The notes under the pieces are model-generated. The model did not search any database. It was not told the origin of the DNA and saw only the letters and a list, made by a program, of their open reading frames with translations. Below, in pieces: positions 14,046 through 21,385 of a DNA stretch of 22,381 nt. Source of the DNA: Bacillota bacterium. Its GTDB lineage: Bacteria; Bacillota; Clostridia; Oscillospirales; Acutalibacteraceae. Location of the stretch: NCBI GenBank assembly GCA_030705695.1, contig JAUZPX010000016.1:1-22381 (forward strand), in the 5' to 3' direction. Numbering within the stretch: position 1 is the stretch's first letter; each line of letters begins with the position of its first letter. The translations under genes and the position numbers were made by a program.

Positions 14046-16244
14046 TTACCGTTTATCGTTGTGTCTAAATCCACCGCGGTGATCGTCACGGCTGTTATTG
14101 CGCGGAGCAAACGGCTTACGTGGAGTAAGTTCGTTTTCAGGAACAAGTCCTTCAACTTCAATAAGAGCTTCACGGCGAGAAAGATTGAGTCTTCCACGAT
14201 CGTCAACTTCAAGAACCTTTACAAGAACAATGTCATCGACGTTTACAACGTCGGTTACTTTCTCTGTGCGCTTAACATCAAGATGAGAAATATGGCATAA
14301 GCCTTCTTTTCCCGGAGCAATTTCGATAAACGCACCGAAATCCATAATACGTGTAACTTTGCCTTTATAAATTTCACCTGGCTCTGGATCGTTTGCAATA
14401 GTTTCAACAATAGAAAGTGCACGTTTGCAATTTTCAATGTCGATGCCAGAAATAAAGACCTTGCCGTCATCTTCAATGTCGATTTTAACTTCGCACTCGG
14501 CACAAATCTTTTGAATAACTTTACCGCCTGAACCGATGACCTCACGGATTTTGTCAACAGGAACATTTGTTGAAAGCATCTTCGGAGCATATTTTGAAAG
14601 CTCTTTTCTTGATTCTGGAATAGCTTTCAGCATAATTTCGTCAAGAATATAATTTCTTGCTTTATGAGTTTTCTCAAGAGCTTCTTTAACCATTTCAGGT
14701 GTTAGACCTTCAATTTTAAGGTCCATCTGAATGGCAGTTATGCCTTCTTTTGTACCTGCAACTTTAAAGTCCATATCTCCGAAAAAGTCTTCTAAGCCTT
14801 GAATATCAACCATGGTCATCCAACGGTCGCCTTCAGTAATAAGTCCGCATGAAATACCTGCAACAGGTGCTTTAATCGGAACACCTGCGTCCATAAGAGC
14901 AAGTGTTGAACCACAGATTGAGCCTTGAGATGTTGAACCGTTTGAAGAAACAACTTCTGAAACAAGGCGCATAGCGTATGGAAACTCCTCAACAGGCGGG
15001 ATAACCGGAACGAGTGCTTTTTCTGCAAGAGCACCATGGCCGATTTCACGGCGTCCAGGACCTCTGGAAGGACGTGTTTCACCTACGGAATATGACGGGA
15101 AATTATAGTGGTGCATATAACGCTTATATTCTTCACTGTCGATACCGTCAAGCATTTGCTGGTCGCTTACAGGACCCAAAGTAGCAATTGTAAGAACCTG
15201 AGTTTGTCCTCTTGTGAAAAGGCCTGAGCCATGAACACGTGGGAGCAGCGAAACTTCAGATGCGAGCGGACGCATTTGATCCATTCCACGGCTGTCAACA
15301 CGTTTTTGCTCATCTAATAACCAACGACGAACAATATATTTTTGAGTCTTGTACATGCACTCATCAATTTTTGCGGCGCAGTCAGGGTAAATCTCATCAA
15401 ATTTTGCATGCACTTTTTCATATACAGGGCGAAGACGCTCTTCACGGATTCTCTTATCGTCTGTATCAAGTGCAAATTTAACATCATCGGATGCAAAATC
15501 CTTTATTGCCTCAAACATATCGTGATCTGGTTCGTTTGAAGGATATGAGAATTTAGGTTTTCCGATTTCAGCCTGGATTTCTTTAATGAATTTAATGATT
15601 TTTTGATTTGCTTCATGACCTGCCATAATTCCGTTATACATTTCTTCATCGGTAACGATGTCGGCACCTGCCTCAATCATAGCAATTCTGTTTTCTGTTG
15701 AAGCAACTGTTACAGCCATCTTCGAGATTGCTTTTTGAGCTTCGGTTGGGTTAATAATATATTCGCCGTCGATCATTCCGACGCTTACGCCTGAAATCGG
15801 ACCTTTCCATGGGATATCAGATATGGAAAGAGCAATTGATGTTCCTACCATAGCAGCAATTTCAGGGGAGCAATCAGGATCTACTGACATAACAGTACAT
15901 ACAACCGAGCAGTCGTTGCGCATATCTTTTGGGAACAGCGGACGAATCGGTCTGTCAATAACTCTGGAAACAAGGATAGCCTTATCGCTGGGACGTCCCT
16001 CACGCTTTAAAAAGCTGCCCGGGATTTTACCTACAGAATAAAGTTTTTCCTCAAAATCAACGGAAAGAGGAAAAAAGTCAATTCCGTCTCTAGGTTTCTC
16101 AGATGCGGTAACAGCGACGTTAACGACAGTCTCGCCGTAACGAACAAAGCAGCTGCCGTTTGCAAGCTGAGCAATTTTACCTGTCTCGATAATTAACGGA
16201 CGACCGGCAAAATCGGTTTCAAACACTTTAAAGTTTTCAAACAT
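14046..16244 (-). CDS. pnp: Polyribonucleotide nucleotidyltransferase (PNPase)
   Basis: 732 residues, full length. It degrades RNA from the 3' end with phosphate and can add nucleotides in reverse; it works as a trimer in the cytoplasm. Two RNase PH domains are seen: the first with GRPLIIETGKIAQLANGS and REGRPSDKAILVSRVIDRP, the second with LFTRGQTQVLTIATLG (near 340) and FFGDMDFKVAGT. A KH domain follows with GSGGKVIQ near residue 570, then an S1 domain (about 620-690, GKVTRIMDFGAFIEI), and a charged tail. The frame extends upstream to 16319, but the ATG at 16244 has AGGAGG 10 nt before it and begins with the conserved region. It lies downstream of rpsO, the classical arrangement. Confidence 0.96.
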   Translation of the reverse strand: MFENFKVFETDFAGRPLIIETGKIAQLANGSCFVRYGETVVNVAVTASEKPRDGIDFFPLSVDFEEKLYSVGKIPGSFLKREGRPSDKAILVSRVIDRPIRPLFPKDMRNDCSVVCTVMSVDPDCSPEIAAMVGTSIALSISDIPWKGPISGVSVGMIDGEYIINPTEAQKAISKMAVTVASTENRIAMIEAGADIVTDEEMYNGIMAGHEANQKIIKFIKEIQAEIGKPKFSYPSNEPDHDMFEAIKDFASDDVKFALDTDDKRIREERLRPVYEKVHAKFDEIYPDCAAKIDECMYKTQKYIVRRWLLDEQKRVDSRGMDQMRPLASEVSLLPRVHGSGLFTRGQTQVLTIATLGPVSDQQMLDGIDSEEYKRYMHHYNFPSYSVGETRPSRGPGRREIGHGALAEKALVPVIPPVEEFPYAMRLVSEVVSSNGSTSQGSICGSTLALMDAGVPIKAPVAGISCGLITEGDRWMTMVDIQGLEDFFGDMDFKVAGTKEGITAIQMDLKIEGLTPEMVKEALEKTHKARNYILDEIMLKAIPESRKELSKYAPKMLSTNVPVDKIREVIGSGGKVIQKICAECEVKIDIEDDGKVFISGIDIENCKRALSIVETIANDPEPGEIYKGKVTRIMDFGAFIEIAPGKEGLCHISHLDVKRTEKVTDVVNVDDIVLVKVLEVDDRGRLNLSRREALIEVEGLVPENELTPRKPFAPRNNSRDDHRGGFRHNDKR

Positions 16245-16389
16245 AAAAAAAGTTCCTCCTGTTTTGTTTTTATTTTTTTGCAGGCAGGCACTTTTTTTAG
16301 CAATAAAACCGATATTCATAATGTATAAATACCCGTTTCACTGCTAAAATCGTGCAATACAGCCTGCAATTAAAGGCTTGTTCACGATT

Positions 16390-16438
16390 AGGAAATACAA
16401 AATAAAAAACGGAAAACAGACGGCGATACCGCCGTCTG
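16390..16438 (-). terminator. Terminator or attenuator between rpsO and pnp
   Basis: On the reverse strand, CAGACGGCG and CGCCGTCTG form a 9-bp stem with a 4-nt loop (16417-16438), followed by TTTTCC and a T-rich run down to about 16390. It probably ends most rpsO transcripts while letting some continue into pnp; rpsO-pnp regions of other bacteria have a similar hairpin. Confidence 0.75.
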
Positions 16439-16449
16439 CCATAGCGTTA

Positions 16450-16713
16450 TTATTTACGGATTCCGAGTTTTGCAATGATAGCACGATATCTTTCGATATC
16501 AACTTTAATGAGGTAGTTAAGAAGACTTCTTCTTTGTCCTACCATTTTCAAAAGACCTCTGCGTGAGTGATGATCTTTTTTGTGGATTTTAAGGTGCTCG
16601 GTTAGATCATTGATTCTCTTTGTGAGCAGTGCGATTTGAACTTCCGGCGAACCGGTGTCGCCCTCATGCGTTGCGTGTTCTTGCATAATGGCTTGTTTTT
16701 CTTCTTTTAACAT
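16450..16713 (-). CDS. rpsO: 30S ribosomal protein S15
   Basis: 87 residues, the normal S15 length. S15 binds the central domain of 16S rRNA early in small-subunit assembly. Typical blocks are EHATHEGDTGSPEVQIALLT, RINDLTEHLKIHKKDHHSRRG and LLKMVGQRRSLLNYL, including the RNA-binding HKKDHHSRR. GGTGG precedes the ATG. The gene has its own promoter (16855-16827, reverse) and a leader of about 107 nt that may be an S15 feedback site. It is followed by a terminator-like hairpin and pnp. Confidence 0.96.
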   Translation of the reverse strand: MLKEEKQAIMQEHATHEGDTGSPEVQIALLTKRINDLTEHLKIHKKDHHSRRGLLKMVGQRRSLLNYLIKVDIERYRAIIAKLGIRK

Positions 16714-16820
16714 AATGATTCCACCTTTTTAAGTAATTAGATAAATAAACGCCAATCTCAGAAAGAGGAAGGTGAAGATCCCATTGGGCTTACTCCAAAA
16801 TCCGTGAAAGGCGTCGCTAG
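16714..16820 (-). promoter_or_regulatory. rpsO 5' leader, candidate S15 autoregulatory RNA
   Basis: From the probable start near 16820 the leader runs about 107 nt to the ATG. Its 5' part GACGCC (complement of 16810-16815) can pair with GGCGTT (complement of 16748-16753). This encloses an irregular hairpin centred on CCCAATGGG, with flanking GGA/TCC and AAG/CTT pairs. S15 is known to repress its own mRNA through structured leaders that differ among bacterial groups. The fold was worked out by eye only. Confidence 0.4.
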
Positions 16821-16826
16821 TGAATG

Positions 16827-16855
16827 ATTATAACACAAGGAATTAAAAAAGTAAA
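16827..16855 (-). promoter_or_regulatory. rpsO promoter
   Basis: On the reverse strand, TTTACT (16855-16850) and a perfect TATAAT (16832-16827) are separated by 17 bp. It lies just downstream of the end of the XRE gene, so rpsO is transcribed separately from it. Confidence 0.65.
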
Positions 16856-16878
16856 GTAAAACCTTAAATTATAATTTT

Positions 16879-17286
16879 TCAGAGGTTCGATTTGCTCAAA
16901 AGGCTTTGAATAAATTCTTCTTTCTCTTTATTGCTTAAGAGACGGAAGCGAATGAGCAAGTCTTTTTCAATGTGGCTTAGGTCATAAATTTTTTCCTGTA
17001 GACTTCTGGAACTTACAATGGCTTCTGATTTGCTACGGCGTTCGGTAATAGCGTCCGCAACAGCAACACTTGCCGTATCTGCGTCAAGCTCTTCAAGGAG
17101 CTCCGAATACGAAGTGTTAAAAATTTTGGACAGTTGCAATAGAGTAGAGATACTGGGAGCGGTCTTACCGGTTTCATAGCATGTGTAAGTAGAGCGGTCA
17201 ATTTGCAGCGCATTTGCAACTTGAAGTTGCGTAAGTTCACAATTCTCACGGAATCGTCTTAAAATTGCACCAAGTTTACTTGGCAT
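16879..17286 (-). CDS. XRE-family HTH regulator with helical C-terminal tail
   Basis: 135 residues. The N-terminal helix-turn-helix (about 6-62) reads AILRRFRENCELTQLQVANA, then IDRSTYTCYETGKTAPS and ISTLLQLSKIFNTSYSELLE, typical of XRE regulators. A charged helical region follows (about 65-135), with IYDLSHIEKDLLIRFRLLSNKEKEEFIQSLL, probably for dimerisation or partner binding. GGTGA precedes the ATG. A 9-bp direct repeat ATATACAGA (17305-17313 and 17323-17331) lies just upstream and could be its operator. Its targets are unknown. It is divergent from valS with about 320 bp between them. Confidence 0.85.
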   Translation of the reverse strand: MPSKLGAILRRFRENCELTQLQVANALQIDRSTYTCYETGKTAPSISTLLQLSKIFNTSYSELLEELDADTASVAVADAITERRSKSEAIVSSRSLQEKIYDLSHIEKDLLIRFRLLSNKEKEEFIQSLLSKSNL

Positions 17287-17608
17287 GGTATTTCACCAAC
17301 CATCATATACAGAATATAGCAGATATACAGACTACTGCTATTTAATCATTATTATAGGCTAATTGCCTAAAGAAAATACTTTTGAGTGACAAAATTCCAC
17401 TGGAAAACGGCAAAAATCCTACGTTTTTTGTCAAAATATGTTAAATTTGTTAAAATAAGAAATTATCAAAAAATATTTATAAAATGATTTCTAAGAAAAT
17501 ATTTTTTGTCTAAATCAAATTTACAAAAAATGTGTATAATAATTGACAAAATAATCAGGGAATGAGATAATAAAAGTTAGTATTCAACTCAACAAGGAGA
17601 GATATATA
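17287..17608. other. Divergent intergenic region between the XRE regulator and valS
   Basis: 322 bp, extremely AT-rich. It contains the 18-bp-spaced direct repeats ATATACAGA near the XRE start and the valS promoter at 17543-17571. I see no T-box antiterminator or terminator sequence here. Confidence 0.5.
17543..17571 (+). promoter_or_regulatory. valS promoter
   Basis: A perfect TTGACA (17543-17548) and GATAAT (17566-17571) are separated by 17 bp. Transcription would start near 17578, leaving a leader of only about 30 nt. Another TATAAT at 17535-17540 lacks a good -35 box. Confidence 0.7.
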
Positions 17609-20236
17609 ATGCAGAAGGAAATGGCAAAGTCCTATGATCCTTTAGAAGTGGAAGACAGAATTTACGATTTCTGGATCAAAGGTAATTATTTTCATGCTGA
17701 AATAGATAAAAATAAAAAGCCTTACACAATCGTTATGCCGCCGCCAAACATTACAGGCCAGCTGCATATGGGACATGCCCTTGACGAAACATTTCAGGAC
17801 ATTCTTATCCGTTTCCGCCGTATGCAGGGCTACTGCGCGCTTTGGCTTCCCGGTACGGATCATGCCGCTATTGCTACGGAAGCGAAAATTGTCGAATCAA
17901 TGCGTAAAGAAGGAATCAGCAAGGAAGACTTGGGCCGTGAGAAATTTTTAGAGCGTGCCTGGGAGTGGAAACGTGTCTATGGCGGAAGAATTGTCGATCA
18001 GCTTAAAAAACTCGGCTCTTCATGCGACTGGCAGCGTGAACGTTTTACTATGGACGAGGGCTGTAATAAGGCTGTAAACGAGGTCTTTGTGCGCCTTTAC
18101 GAAAAAGGTCTTATTTACCGTGGCGAGCGTATTATAAACTGGTGTCCGCATTGCTGTACGTCGATTTCTGACGCGGAAGTTGATTTTGCAGAGCATGACG
18201 GCCATTTCTGGCATTTAAGGTATCCGCTTTCAGACGGCAGCGGCTTTGTGTCGCTTGCAACGACTCGCCCCGAAACTTTACTTGGTGATACAGCAGTTGC
18301 TGTTCATCCTGACGACGAGCGTTATAAGGATTTAGTAGGCAAAACCGTTATTTTACCGCTTGTTAACAGAGAAATTCCAATTGTTGCAGATACTTACGTT
18401 GAGCCTGAATTCGGAACGGGCGTAGTTAAGATAACACCTGCCCACGACCCTAACGACTTTGAAGTCGGCTTGCGCCATAATTTGCCTATCATCAATGTAA
18501 TGGATGATAATGCTATTATGAACGAAAATGCAGGAAAATACAAGGGGTTAAGCCGTTTTGAAGCAAGAAAAATAATCGTTAAAGACTTAGAGGACGGCGG
18601 CTATTTAGAAAAGGTCGAAGATATTAAGCATAATGTTGGATCTTGTTATCGTTGTAAGACAGTTGTAGAGCCGAAAATCTCGAAACAGTGGTTCGTAAAA
18701 ATGAAGCCGCTCGCCGAGCCTGCTATTGATGTAGTGAAAACAGACAAAACAAAGTTTGTTCCCGAGCGTTTTGATAAAATCTACTTTAACTGGATGAATA
18801 ATATTAAGGATTGGTGTATTTCCCGTCAACTGTGGTGGGGACATCAAATTCCTGCATGGCACTGCGCCGATTGCGGCGAAATAACCGTCAGCCGTACAAA
18901 TCCCGATTCCTGCGCACATTGCGGCAGCAAAAATATTAAGCGTGACGAAGATACGCTGGACACCTGGTTCAGCTCTGCTTTGTGGCCGTTTTCTACGCTT
19001 GGCTGGCCCGACAAAACCCCTGAGCTTGATTATTTCTTCCCGACAAACACGCTTGTTACTGGTTATGATATCATCTTTTTCTGGGTTGCCCGAATGATTT
19101 TCTCAAGCGTTGAGCAAATGGGGCAGACTCCTTTCGATACCGTATTTATTCACGGCATTCTCCGTGATGAAAACGGCGTGAAGATGTCTAAATCGTTAGG
19201 TAACGGCATTGATCCTCTCGAAATTATAAGCGAATACGGTGCGGACGCGCTCAGGTTCTTCCTTGTTACGGGTAATTCCCCGGGAAATGATATGCGTTTT
19301 AGCAGTAAACGTGTCGAATCTACCCGTAATTTCTGCAACAAAATCTGGAATGCTTCCAGATTTGTGCATATGAATATCGATGATCATGACGTAAAAATCG
19401 AGCTTCCGAAAACGCTTACTACCGAAGATAAATGGATCGTTCATACTTTAAACGATGTTATTAAAGAAGTTACCGAAAACCTCGATAAATTCGAGCTTGG
19501 AGTTGCCGCCGCGAAGCTTTACGACTTTATGTGGGACTGCTACTGCGACTGGTATATCGAGCTTGCAAAATCCCGATTGATGTCCGAGGGTGAATCGGCT
19601 CAAAACGCACGTCAGGTGCTTGTTTATGTGCTTGACCAAACGCTTAGACTGCTTCATCCGTTCATGCCGTTTATTACAGAGGAAATCTGGCAGACGCTTC
19701 CTCATGAAAACGAAGCTGAAGCGCTTCTTCTGGCGAAATTCCCTGAATATAAAGAAGAAAACAGCTACCCCGATGCCGCAAACGAAATGGAAAGCGTTAT
19801 GGAGGCTATTCGTGCTATCCGTAACCGCCGTGCCGAGATGAACGTTCCGCCGTCAAAGAAAGCAAAAGTCTATATTGCTACAAATGTTAAGCAGATTTTT
19901 GAAAACGGCAAGAGCTTTATCTGCAAGCTTGGCTTTGCAAGCGAAGTTATCGTTGGTGACAGCTTCCAGATTGACGGCGCTGTAACTATTGTAACGGCTG
20001 ACGCAAAAATGTACATTCCAATGGAAGAGCTTGTCGACAAGCAAGCCGAGCTAACCCGTCTTAACAAAGAACTTGAAGCGACCAAAAAGCTTCTTGCTCA
20101 GGACGAAGGCAAGCTTAACAACGCAGGCTTTGTAAGCAAAGCGCCGCAAAATGTTATTGAAACCGTTAAAGAGCAGGCAGCCCGAGAGAGGGAAAAAATT
20201 GCGCTTATAGAAGCCGCAATTGATGCTCTGAAATAA
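17609..20236 (+). CDS. valS: Valine--tRNA ligase
   Basis: 875 residues, normal length; charges tRNA-Val with valine and edits misactivated threonine. Class I signatures are PPPNITGQLHMGHALDE (HMGH at 53-56) and KMSKS (about 525-529) in GVKMSKSLGNGIDPLE. The editing domain shows TTRPETLLGDTAVAVHPDD. A Cys-pair segment (HCADCGEI and CAHCGSKN) precedes DTLDTWFSSALWPFSTLGWP. The tRNA-binding helical domain follows, and a C-terminal coiled coil (about 810-875) with AELTRLNKELEATKKLL is diagnostic for ValRS. AAGGAGAG precedes the ATG. It appears monocistronic, with its own promoter and terminator. Confidence 0.97.
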   Translation: MQKEMAKSYDPLEVEDRIYDFWIKGNYFHAEIDKNKKPYTIVMPPPNITGQLHMGHALDETFQDILIRFRRMQGYCALWLPGTDHAAIATEAKIVESMRKEGISKEDLGREKFLERAWEWKRVYGGRIVDQLKKLGSSCDWQRERFTMDEGCNKAVNEVFVRLYEKGLIYRGERIINWCPHCCTSISDAEVDFAEHDGHFWHLRYPLSDGSGFVSLATTRPETLLGDTAVAVHPDDERYKDLVGKTVILPLVNREIPIVADTYVEPEFGTGVVKITPAHDPNDFEVGLRHNLPIINVMDDNAIMNENAGKYKGLSRFEARKIIVKDLEDGGYLEKVEDIKHNVGSCYRCKTVVEPKISKQWFVKMKPLAEPAIDVVKTDKTKFVPERFDKIYFNWMNNIKDWCISRQLWWGHQIPAWHCADCGEITVSRTNPDSCAHCGSKNIKRDEDTLDTWFSSALWPFSTLGWPDKTPELDYFFPTNTLVTGYDIIFFWVARMIFSSVEQMGQTPFDTVFIHGILRDENGVKMSKSLGNGIDPLEIISEYGADALRFFLVTGNSPGNDMRFSSKRVESTRNFCNKIWNASRFVHMNIDDHDVKIELPKTLTTEDKWIVHTLNDVIKEVTENLDKFELGVAAAKLYDFMWDCYCDWYIELAKSRLMSEGESAQNARQVLVYVLDQTLRLLHPFMPFITEEIWQTLPHENEAEALLLAKFPEYKEENSYPDAANEMESVMEAIRAIRNRRAEMNVPPSKKAKVYIATNVKQIFENGKSFICKLGFASEVIVGDSFQIDGAVTIVTADAKMYIPMEELVDKQAELTRLNKELEATKKLLAQDEGKLNNAGFVSKAPQNVIETVKEQAAREREKIALIEAAIDALK

Positions 20237-20255
20237 CATCCGAATATTATTTATA

Positions 20256-20297
20256 AAGCAGCAAGGTGAAAGGTTTTTTCATTTTGCTGCTTTTTTT
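20256..20297 (+). terminator. Rho-independent terminator of valS
   Basis: AAGCAGCAAGGTGAAA (20256-20271) pairs with TTTCATTTTGCTGCTT (20277-20292), with two G-T pairs and a 5-nt loop, and runs straight into a T tract. It also lies just past the end of the reverse-strand gene at 20301 and may help end that transcript. Confidence 0.85.
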
Positions 20298-20300
20298 CTT

Positions 20301-20546
20301 TTATTTGTATAAGATTTCAATAATCACACTTATTCCCATTTTAAGTCCTCTTGAAAAGCATTCCATTTCGGTTTTTCCCTGAATCATAGTAAAATCGTTA
20401 TGAATTTGCAAAAGCAGCTCTTTTTCATAAGGGCTTAAGCCTTCACGCAATTCCGCTTCAATTGTAAGAATTCTCTCATTTTCCTCTGAATAATCAGATT
20501 TTTCCAAGCAGTCATCAAGAAACATTTTATTAAATATGTCATTCAT
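20301..20546 (-). CDS. DUF6809-like small acidic protein
   Basis: 81 residues. It begins NDIFNKMFLDDCLEKSDYS, then ILTIEAELREGLSPYEKELL and a C-terminal MECFSRGLKMGISVIIEIL. This pattern (NDIF start, paired helices, and a final xxGFRLGxxLMIE-type segment) is what I know from DUF6809 proteins of gut Clostridia; their function is not established. The ATG at 20546 is chosen because GAGGTGAT lies immediately upstream; the frame is open to 20576. It is divergent from the XRE gene at 20638, and the two share a region with an inverted repeat and overlapping promoters. Such proteins are often found beside mobile or regulatory modules. Confidence 0.65.
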   Translation of the reverse strand: MNDIFNKMFLDDCLEKSDYSEENERILTIEAELREGLSPYEKELLLQIHNDFTMIQGKTEMECFSRGLKMGISVIIEILYK

Positions 20547-20573
20547 TATTATCACCTCATAAATATAATGGCA

Positions 20574-20605
20574 CAAATTGAGCCGAATGTCAATGGCTCA
20601 TATTG
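20574..20605. promoter_or_regulatory. Inverted repeat overlapping divergent promoters, candidate operator
   Basis: CAAATTGAGCC (20574-20584) and GGCTCATATTG (20595-20605) form an 11-bp inverted repeat with 9 matches and a 10-bp centre; the inner 6 bp are perfect. The centre holds a reverse-strand TTGACA (20593-20588), with CATTAT 17 bp on as a possible -10. On the forward strand TTGAGC (20578-20583) and TATTGT (20601-20606) are also 17 bp apart. A protein on this site would cover both promoters. The neighbouring XRE protein is the obvious candidate. Confidence 0.55.
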
Positions 20606-20637
20606 TATCAAAATATAATATTTTTGAGGTGAGCAAA

Positions 20638-20856
20638 ATGTTTTGTTTAAGGCTGAAAGAAATGCGTGAGGATAATGATTATACTCAGCAAAATCTGGCG
20701 GATTACCTGCATATTTCAAGAAGTGCATATAGAAACTATGAAAACGGAGACAGAGGCATACCTATTGAAATATTATCTGAAATTGCAGATTTTTACAAAA
20801 CAAGCGTGGATTATTTAACTGGAAGAACAAACATTAAAGAACCATATAAAAAGTAA
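20638..20856 (+). CDS. Small XRE-family HTH regulator
   Basis: 72 residues, one helix-turn-helix domain. It begins FCLRLKEMREDNDYTQQNLA, then has ISRSAYRNYENGDRGIPIEI and the C-terminal DYLTGRTN typical of small XRE repressors. It resembles the regulator at 596-796 in length and layout. The ATG at 20638 is selected because GAGGTGAG lies 4 nt upstream; the frame opens earlier at a TTG (20578) that falls inside the operator-like repeat and has no ribosome site. It is divergent from the DUF6809-like gene and probably represses both. A strong terminator follows. Confidence 0.85.
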   Translation: MFCLRLKEMREDNDYTQQNLADYLHISRSAYRNYENGDRGIPIEILSEIADFYKTSVDYLTGRTNIKEPYKK

Positions 20857-20859
20857 TAA

Positions 20860-20898
20860 AAAAGCGGCGGCAAACGAAAATGTTTGCCGCCCTTTTAC
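20860..20898. terminator. Bidirectional terminator
   Basis: GGCGGCAAAC (20866-20875) and GTTTGCCGCC (20882-20891) form a perfect 10-bp stem with a 6-nt loop, flanked by an A run on the left and CTTTT on the right. It serves the forward XRE gene and the reverse HMA-like gene, whose stop codon (20895-20897) lies in the T run. Confidence 0.85.
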
Positions 20899-21134
20899 AT
20901 AATGTGCTCGTCAACAGTCTTTAGCTGGGAAGAAAGCCCGAGATTTTCAAACTGCTTTTCAATTCGGTCTGTGGTAACGCCGGTTGTGTCGTAATCGACT
21001 GCAACGGTTTCACCGTCGTCTGCAATGCTGACAGATATAACGCCGTGCAGCTTACCTACATTTTCTTTAATTGCCTTTGAAGTATGCTTGTCGCCTGCGT
21101 TATCCACAAGAAAATATGCGCTTGATTTAGCCAT
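20895..21134 (-). CDS. HMA-like (ferredoxin-fold) protein without a CXXC metal site
   Basis: 79 residues. Predicted order strand-helix-strand-strand-helix-strand: SAYFLVDN, then KHTSKAIKENVGKLHGVISVSIADDGETVAVDYDTT and a second helix TTDRIEKQFENLGL. This is the layout of heavy-metal-associated domains such as CopZ, including the conserved GVxxVxVxxxxxxVxVDYD region. The metal-binding loop, normally CxxC, is replaced by NAGDKHTSK and the protein has no cysteine, so copper binding by the usual route is unlikely. The ATG at 21134 overlaps the TGA stop of the small upstream gene (TGATG), suggesting translational coupling. Function unknown. Confidence 0.7.
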   Translation of the reverse strand: MAKSSAYFLVDNAGDKHTSKAIKENVGKLHGVISVSIADDGETVAVDYDTTGVTTDRIEKQFENLGLSSQLKTVDEHIM

Positions 21135-21268
21135 CAAACATCATTTCCTTCCGTGGATTGCTTTTTCGTGTTGTTGTGCTGATTGTGGTTTTCTTCGGTT
21201 AATGGTGTTTGACCGTTTGCTTTTTCCTCTCGGGTTTGCTTGTTGTCGGGTTGACTGTCTTTTGGCAA
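21134..21268 (-). CDS. Small hydrophilic protein (44 aa), coupled to the HMA-like gene
   Basis: A short frame starting at a TTG, 8 nt after AAGGAG within AAAGGAGATGATT, one of the best ribosome sites in the window. The product has 44 residues, has no hydrophobic stretch and is very rich in Asn, Gln, Lys, Glu and Thr (PKDSQPDNKQTREEKANGQT, later NHNQHNNTKKQS), so it is probably disordered. Its TGA overlaps the ATG of the downstream gene. An in-frame ATG at 21286 would add six residues but would place the ribosome site inside the gene. The composition recalls minor small acid-soluble spore proteins, but I cannot assign a family. A TATAAT (21324-21319, reverse) lies upstream. Confidence 0.55.
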   Translation of the reverse strand: MPKDSQPDNKQTREEKANGQTPLTEENHNQHNNTKKQSTEGNDV

Positions 21269-21335
21269 AAAATCATCTCCTTTCATTTTTAAAAGTATTT
21301 TTTCCATAAAACGGAAGAATTATACATAAAACAAA

Positions 21336-21368
21336 AATAAAAGCGCCAAGAAATTAATCTCGGCGCTT
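21336..21368 (-). terminator. Rho-independent terminator of the PFOR gene
   Basis: On the reverse strand, AAGCGCCGAGA and TCTTGGCGCTT form an 11-bp stem with one G-T pair and a 6-nt loop (21341-21368), followed by TTATTTTTG. It is 17 bp after the PFOR stop. Confidence 0.8.
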
Positions 21369-21385
21369 GTTTTATAAAGAGTTGA

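Noticed and set aside
17287..17608. T-box riboswitch for valS
   Set aside because: No T-box consensus or antiterminator/terminator pair is visible, and the best promoter leaves too short a leader.
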